DNA of 64,000 bases, taken from Paenirhizobium cremeum (GTDB taxonomy: Bacteria > Pseudomonadota > Alphaproteobacteria > Rhizobiales > Rhizobiaceae). Made by a program: the position numbers and the translations under genes. The stretch lies in contig NZ_JAGGCS010000014.1 of assembly GCF_022884085.1 (NCBI RefSeq), positions 1-64,000 of the forward strand. The letters run 5' to 3'. This document shows positions 60,040-64,000 of the stretch, piece after piece (positions within the stretch are counted from its first letter, which is position 1; each line of letters starts with the position of its first letter). Below the pieces are notes generated by a model. It did not search any database, was not told the DNA's origin, and saw only the letters and a program-made list of their open reading frames with translations.

Positions 60040-60486
60040 TTGTTTAAGATCGCCAGAGCCAATTCTGCCCAGCCCTATTCCCACGCCTTTGCCGAGGCCG
60101 AGGAGAATGATACTTTAGTCTTGTCCCAATTCACCGTGTCGGAAGCATGGGAAGGCGATCTGTCGAACGGCGTCATCAAGCTTGGCGCGCGCGCAACCTT
60201 GCTGCACGGCCTCGATGGGCCCGAATGCGGTTTACTCAGCATGATGCGCTGCTACGAGGCGCATGACCGCGCCCATATCCTCGAACTGTTCGAGCAGGCG
60301 GCTACCTCGTCCTCGCGCTTCTGTTACTCGACGACGATCGTGCATGCGGACGGCCATCGGCAACCGGTATTCTGCATTGGCGAGTCGGCGGGGTTGGAAG
60401 AACCGAGCGCGGGCAACATGCTCGGGCTGTTCGTGTTTCCGCGATTCAAGCTGGCGCCGGGGGCGCATCTGCGCAGCTACGGCTGA
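60040..60486 (+). CDS. Stand-alone PAS-domain protein
   Basis: The 148-residue protein consists of a single PAS-like fold, with the pattern of PAS_3 domains: SNGVIKLGARATLLHGL (first strands and helix), an acidic EAHDRAHILELFEQA helix and the SRFCYSTTIVHADGHRQPVFCIGES strands. No output domain follows. The start is a TTG at 60040 behind a GGGGA site; a TTG four codons earlier is possible. It may act as a small sensor for a partner kinase or cyclase; the partner is unknown. A strong terminator follows. Confidence 0.7.
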   Translation: MFKIARANSAQPYSHAFAEAEENDTLVLSQFTVSEAWEGDLSNGVIKLGARATLLHGLDGPECGLLSMMRCYEAHDRAHILELFEQAATSSSRFCYSTTIVHADGHRQPVFCIGESAGLEEPSAGNMLGLFVFPRFKLAPGAHLRSYG

Positions 60487-60512
60487 TCCTTCTTAACGGG
60501 CACCAAGCCGAA

Positions 60513-60542
60513 GAAGCGGCCGTCCCGGCCGCTTCCGTTTTT
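60513..60542 (+). terminator. Terminator of the PAS gene
   Basis: A perfect 10-bp stem, GAAGCGGCCG / CGGCCGCTTC, with a 3-base loop is followed by CGTTTTT. It lies 26 bases after the stop. Confidence 0.85.
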
Positions 60543-60556
60543 CCGGAAACCGCGTC

Positions 60557-61264
60557 TCAGGGGCGCGGCGGAATGTTAAGGCCCTTCTGGCTGGCGGGGC
60601 GGCTTTCGGCCCGCGTCATCCAATCCATGACCTTGGGATAGTTTTCCAGACCGATCACATCGGCGGCTTCGTAGCCGACCTTCAGGCCGCGCACCCACGG
60701 GAAGGTGGCGATGTCGGCTATGGTGTACTCGTCGCCCGCCAGCCACGGACGGGTGGCGAGTTCGCCTTCCAGAACGCCCAGCAGACGGCGGGTCTCGTCA
60801 CGGTAGCGTTCCGTCGGATAGGGATTGTTGGCGACCTTATCGGCGGCATATTTGTAGAAATGGCCGAACTGGCCGAACATCGGGCCGACGCCGCCCATCT
60901 GGAACATCAGCCATTGCAGCGCCGCATAGCGGCCCGCGCCTTCCTTCGGCAGCAGCCTGCCGGTCTTTTCCGCCAGATAGATCAGGATCGCGCCCGATTC
61001 GAAGACGCCGATGGGCCTGCCGTCCGGCCCGTTCGGATCGAGGATTGCCGGAATGCGTCCGTTGGGGTTCAGGGAAACGAATTCCGGGGACTTCTGCTCG
61101 TTGGTGGAAAACGAAACGAGATGCGCCTCGTAAGGCAGACCGAGTTCCTCCAGCGCGATCGAAACCTTCACGCCATTCGGTGTCGGCAGGGAGTAAAGCT
61201 GGATAACGGAGGGGTCCTTGGCAGGCCATTTCTTGGTGATGGGAAAGCTGGAGAGATCAGCCAT
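60557..61264 (-). CDS. Glutathione S-transferase, YghU/nu-class-like
   Basis: The 235-residue protein has an N-terminal thioredoxin-like domain (LYSLPTPNGVKVSIALEELGLPYEAH, NPNGRIPAI, FESGAILIYLAEKTG) and a C-terminal helical domain with YTIADIATFPWVRG. The TPNGVKVSI motif is that of the YghU/YfcG group, which reduces organic hydroperoxides or disulfides with glutathione. An AAAGGAG site precedes the ATG at 61264. It is divergent from the doxX-type gene across a palindrome. Confidence 0.92.
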   Translation of the reverse strand: MADLSSFPITKKWPAKDPSVIQLYSLPTPNGVKVSIALEELGLPYEAHLVSFSTNEQKSPEFVSLNPNGRIPAILDPNGPDGRPIGVFESGAILIYLAEKTGRLLPKEGAGRYAALQWLMFQMGGVGPMFGQFGHFYKYAADKVANNPYPTERYRDETRRLLGVLEGELATRPWLAGDEYTIADIATFPWVRGLKVGYEAADVIGLENYPKVMDWMTRAESRPASQKGLNIPPRP

Positions 61265-61295
61265 CGTTTTCTCCTTTGGGGGCGACGAGCGAGGC

Positions 61296-61318
61296 ATCGT
61301 TCTCAATTATCGAACGAT
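61296..61318. promoter_or_regulatory. 23-bp palindrome in the GST/doxX divergent region
   Basis: ATCGTTC-N9-GAACGAT overlaps the likely -10 of a minus-strand promoter (TTGGAC at 61331-61336, 17 bases, TCGATA). It is a good operator candidate for a repressor encoded elsewhere. Confidence 0.5.
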
Positions 61319-61432
61319 TAGTCAAGCATCGTCCAACTATGCGGGACAATCGAAAAAGGGCATTAAAAGCGGGAAAGTTTTAACGCCTTGCCGGTCTGCG
61401 GAGCCCGGCCTCACGATACATAGGAGCTTCCG

Positions 61433-61876
61433 ATGTCCAATAGCAACAATGCGATCATCCTGATCGCCCGCATCCTTCTTTCCTTCATGTTCATCTATGC
61501 CGGCTTCGGCAAGCTGACCGACCCGAGCGGCACCGCCGGCATGATTACCGGCGCTGGCCTGCCGGCCGCCACCGCGCTTGCCTATCTCGCAGGGCTGTTC
61601 GAACTGGTCACCGGCCTCGCCGTCCTCGTCGGCTTCCAGACCCGGATCGTCGGCTGGGCGCTCGCCCTCTTCTGCGTGTTCACCGGTCTTGTCTTCCACA
61701 GCGGTACCGTCGCCATCGAAGGCTGGCCGGAAGGCGCACTCGGCTGGATCAATGCGCTGAACGGCATCATGCTGATGAAGAATTTCACGCTTGCCGGCGC
61801 CTACATCCTGCTCGCCACCTACGGCCCGGGCGCATACTCGCTCGACGCACGCCGCGGCGTTCTCGCTACGGCCTGA
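61433..61876 (+). CDS. DoxX-family membrane protein
   Basis: The 147-residue protein has four membrane helices and the DoxX-type FIYAGFGKLTDPSGTAGMI and YLAGLFELVTGLAVLVGF segments. DoxX-like proteins are linked with thiol or quinone stress defence in some bacteria, and the divergent glutathione transferase gene supports a stress role. The precise activity is unknown. A GGAG site precedes the ATG. Confidence 0.9.
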   Translation: MSNSNNAIILIARILLSFMFIYAGFGKLTDPSGTAGMITGAGLPAATALAYLAGLFELVTGLAVLVGFQTRIVGWALALFCVFTGLVFHSGTVAIEGWPEGALGWINALNGIMLMKNFTLAGAYILLATYGPGAYSLDARRGVLATA

Positions 61877-61902
61877 CAGTTCCCTGCTCCCAAGCAACAG
61901 AG

Positions 61903-61932
61903 AGCCCGGCGGACCGTTCCGCCGGGCTTTTT
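61903..61932 (+). terminator. Terminator of the doxX-type gene
   Basis: A perfect 11-bp stem, AGCCCGGCGGA / TCCGCCGGGCT, with a CCGT loop continues into TTTTT. It stands between the convergent doxX-type and methyltransferase genes. Confidence 0.9.
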
Positions 61933-61954
61933 GTTTTCCGACCAAACAATGAAA

Positions 61955-62554
61955 TCAGATCCCGCGGGCAAGCCAGACGGTGGCGCCTCCGCATTCGGGA
62001 TCTTCCACCGTATGGGCGAGCACTTCGAAGCCGTTTTCCGCAAGGAGACAACGGTATTCCTCCGGAGAATGGCTCGCGTGATAAAGCGGTTCGCCTTCCA
62101 GGTCTCCCATCGCCACCCCCTCCGACGGTCCCGATGTGAACATCAGCACGGTCCCTTCAACAGCATGGGCAGCGAAGCGCGGAAACATGGCGCGCTGCGC
62201 ATCGGGCGTCAGGTGAAAGAAGCTGTGCCAGGCCAGAATGCCATCGAAGGTTCGGCCAAGCGAGAGTTCACGCATATCGGCCCTCTGCCAATCGCCCGAT
62301 GGCAGCCGCTCGCGGCAGAGATCAATCAGCGTCGGCGAGGCGTCGATGCCGGTCACCTTCATTCCCCGCGCCAGCAGCGCGGCTGCGATGGGATCACCGG
62401 AACCGCAGCCGAGGTCCAGCACGCCGGAGCCTTGCGCCAGTTTCCCGGCGAAACGGTCGATCCAGGCGTGTTCGAACAGACGTTTCGAACGCAGGCGGTC
62501 AAAGGCATGCGCGTGACGCTCGTAGAGGCCGACGATCCGGTCCGCCTCGCTCAT
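61955..62554 (-). CDS. Class I SAM-dependent methyltransferase
   Basis: The 199-residue protein has the SAM-binding loop VLDLGCGSGDPIAAALLARG, the acidic GIDASPTLIDLCRERLP segment and a FDGILAWHSFFHLTPDAQ motif after strand 4. The substrate is not recognisable; small-molecule methylation is likely. The ATG at 62554 lies eight bases after the hisG stop, so it is translated from the his transcript, although a role in histidine synthesis is not expected. Confidence 0.85.
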   Translation of the reverse strand: MSEADRIVGLYERHAHAFDRLRSKRLFEHAWIDRFAGKLAQGSGVLDLGCGSGDPIAAALLARGMKVTGIDASPTLIDLCRERLPSGDWQRADMRELSLGRTFDGILAWHSFFHLTPDAQRAMFPRFAAHAVEGTVLMFTSGPSEGVAMGDLEGEPLYHASHSPEEYRCLLAENGFEVLAHTVEDPECGGATVWLARGI

Positions 62555-62561
62555 CGGCGTC

Positions 62562-63257
62562 TCACAGGGCGGCCTGGACGGCCGCGACGATCTCGGCCAC
62601 CCGGGCATTGCCCTCGTGTTCCGGCTTGCGCGCACGCACGAGGCAGGCCTCCGAACGCAGGATCACGCCGTCTGAAAGGATCTTCAGGTGGTTGGCGCGC
62701 AGCGTCGATCCGGTCGAGGTGATGTCGACGATGATATCCGCCTGCCCGGCAGCCGGGGCGCCTTCCGTGGCGCCAAGGCTTTCGACGATGCGGTAGAGCT
62801 GGATGCCGTGGCTTCCGGAGAAGAACTGCTGGGTGAGGCGCCAGTATTTCGTGGCGATCGCCAGACGCCGGCCATGACGGCTGCGGAAATCGGCGGCGAC
62901 ATCGCCGAGGTCGGCCATGGTGTCGACATCGAGCCAGATTTCCGGCACGGCGACGACGACATCGGCGTGGCCGAAGCCGAGACGGGCGGAGATTTCGACG
63001 CGCTTGTCGGCCTCCGCCAGCCCTTCCCGGATCAGATCCTCGCCGGTAACGCCAAAATCGACGGTTCCCGCGCCGATCTCACGGGCAATCTCTGAGGCAG
63101 AGAGGAAGGCGATCTCGATGTCGTCTACACCTTCGATCCGCCCGCGATAGGAGCGATCGTTGCCGACGGCGACGATCTTCAGCCCGGCGCGTTCGAGGAC
63201 GGCAGAGGCATCCTCCTTCATCCGGCCCTTGGAGGGCAATCCGATGGTAATCGTCAT
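62562..63257 (-). CDS. hisG: ATP phosphoribosyltransferase, short form
   Basis: HisG makes phosphoribosyl-ATP, the first step of histidine synthesis. At 231 residues it is the short form, which lacks the C-terminal regulatory domain and needs HisZ. It shows the family motifs IGLPSKGRM near the N-terminus, GVTGEDLIREG and the PRPP-binding DITSTGSTLRANHL. The start overlaps the hisZ stop by four bases (ATGA). Confidence 0.96.
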   Translation of the reverse strand: MTITIGLPSKGRMKEDASAVLERAGLKIVAVGNDRSYRGRIEGVDDIEIAFLSASEIAREIGAGTVDFGVTGEDLIREGLAEADKRVEISARLGFGHADVVVAVPEIWLDVDTMADLGDVAADFRSRHGRRLAIATKYWRLTQQFFSGSHGIQLYRIVESLGATEGAPAAGQADIIVDITSTGSTLRANHLKILSDGVILRSEACLVRARKPEHEGNARVAEIVAAVQAAL

Positions 63258-64000
63258 GAACGTTTTCCTTCCGCCTCGATCCGGTCGAGCCAGAGCGAAA
63301 AGCCGACCGCCGGAATGCGGCTTTCGGCACCGAGCAGGGTCAGGAGACGGTCGAAGCGGCCACCGCCGGCAAGCACAGCCGGATGGCCCTTCACCGCGAC
63401 TTCGAAGACGAGGCCGGTGTAATAGTCGAGAGGGCGACCGAAGGCCGCGCGATAGGTGATGCGGGCAAGATCGAGCCCGGCATTGGCAAGGGCCGCAACC
63501 CGCTCGTCGAAGCGGGAGACGGCGGCGCCGAGCTTCAGGCCGGCCGCATCGGCAAAGCCCGCGAGTGCCGAAGTCGCATCCGGCAGCGGCAGTTCCAGGG
63601 ACAGAAACTCCCGCAGCAGAATGAGAGCCGCGCCGTCAAGCCGCGTTTGCGCCAGTTCCTGCTTTTCCTTAAGGCGTCTTGCGATTTCCACCGGCGAGCG
63701 GCTGGCATTTGTGGAATAGCCGGTCGCCTGCATGGTCTCATCGATATGGGCGACCAGTGCCGCATCGTCACCGGAAGCGAGCAGGTCCGCCACCATCGGG
63801 TTCAGGCCTTCGACGGGGTTGGGACTGCCGAGCCGCTTTAACAACTGCTCGATCTGATCAGCATTGCCGAAAGCCTGAATGAGGCGCTTCTGCCAGCCCG
63901 CCGGGAGGCCGAGCGCCTTGACCACGGCTTCGAATACAGCCTGGTCTCCCAGCGTCACGGCAAGCGTCCGGCCGGGCAGCAGGCGCGCGAGAATGGCGTA
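63254..64000 (-). CDS. hisZ: ATP phosphoribosyltransferase regulatory subunit (5' end beyond window)
   Basis: HisZ is a catalytically inactive relative of histidyl-tRNA synthetase that activates and allows histidine inhibition of short HisG. The visible 248 residues cover the C-terminal part, with LDYYTGLVFEVAVKGHPAVLAGGGRFDRLL replacing the tRNA-synthetase GRGLDYYTG region. The frame is open to the window edge, so the start lies to the right. In rhizobia hisS usually precedes it. Confidence 0.93.
   Translation of the reverse strand, partial: YAILARLLPGRTLAVTLGDQAVFEAVVKALGLPAGWQKRLIQAFGNADQIEQLLKRLGSPNPVEGLNPMVADLLASGDDAALVAHIDETMQATGYSTNASRSPVEIARRLKEKQELAQTRLDGAALILLREFLSLELPLPDATSALAGFADAAGLKLGAAVSRFDERVAALANAGLDLARITYRAAFGRPLDYYTGLVFEVAVKGHPAVLAGGGRFDRLLTLLGAESRIPAVGFSLWLDRIEAEGKRS

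Noticed and set aside
59649..60062. 137-codon frame on the minus strand in the AT-rich gap
   Set aside because: No ribosome site, no family similarity, and it overlaps the start of the PAS gene.

Overview
The window is a GC-rich, gene-dense stretch of an alphaproteobacterial chromosome, most likely from the Rhizobiaceae (Rhizobium, Agrobacterium, Ensifer or Shinella type). The basis for this is the F0 ATP synthase cluster atpI-B-E-F'-F kept apart from the F1 genes, the mutL / DUF2093 / lpxK / waaA / DUF4170 neighbourhood, a short HisG with a HisZ partner, several rhizobial small proteins (DUF2007, DUF2093, DUF4170), direct-repeat LexA boxes (GTTC-N7-GTTC) and frequent GTG/TTG starts. No rRNA, tRNA, insertion sequence, prophage or CRISPR array was found. 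Almost everything is housekeeping; the accessory material is small and scattered.

Layout. 1-5 kb: a frameshifted DUF2207-like lipoprotein remnant, glyQ, a MazEF toxin-antitoxin pair, a SohB-type signal peptide peptidase, a TrmN6-like methyltransferase and DUF2007. 4.8-12 kb: polyprenyl diphosphate synthase, TPR protein, ispE, moaB, a small glycosyltransferase, an SOS-boxed PA0069-type radical SAM protein and rnhB. 12-20 kb: F0 ATP synthase operon, SleB-type cell wall hydrolase, corA-kup cation uptake operon and an hsp20 behind a consensus FNR/FixK box. 20-31.5 kb: mrp/apbC, a NasS-like nitrate-binding protein, an orphan LuxR, an SMP-30 lactonase, a PRC-barrel stress protein, a serine beta-lactamase-like protein, a phospholipase D-like protein and a divergent mttB / LysR pair. 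31.5-35 kb: two signalling proteins (EAL phosphodiesterase; PAS-PAS-receiver). 35-46 kb: mutL, then the lipid A/Kdo genes (lpxK, waaA), a CysQ-like phosphatase, pmbA, a Kef-type antiporter and a patatin-like protein. 46-57 kb: rsmD, rluB with a huge basic tail, tadA, a diguanylate cyclase, a GNAT, a lipoprotein, ileS with a candidate attenuator leader, and ribF. 57-64 kb: CIRCE-controlled groESL followed by an unusual 103-bp tandem repeat, a long AT-rich gap, a lone PAS protein, a GST/doxX divergent pair, and hisG-hisZ running off the right edge.

How it works together. Several themes recur: RNA modification and translation quality (glyQ, ileS, tadA, rsmD, rluB, TrmN6-like), envelope building (lpxK, waaA, SleB, ispE/polyprenyl synthase), cation homeostasis (kup, corA, Kef-type) and stress response (groESL, hsp20, PRC-barrel protein, mutL, SOS-boxed radical SAM). 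Regulatory sites readable directly from the DNA include CIRCE, a LexA box, an FNR/FixK box, a LysR T-N11-A box, a MazEF operator, a candidate general-stress (EcfG) promoter and a CtrA-like half-site.

The most unusual structures are the tandem 103-bp repeat that re-creates the end of groEL three times within the groESL 3' untranslated region, and the 20-codon Ile-Ile leader reading frame whose stop codon lies in the loop of an intrinsic terminator upstream of ileS.
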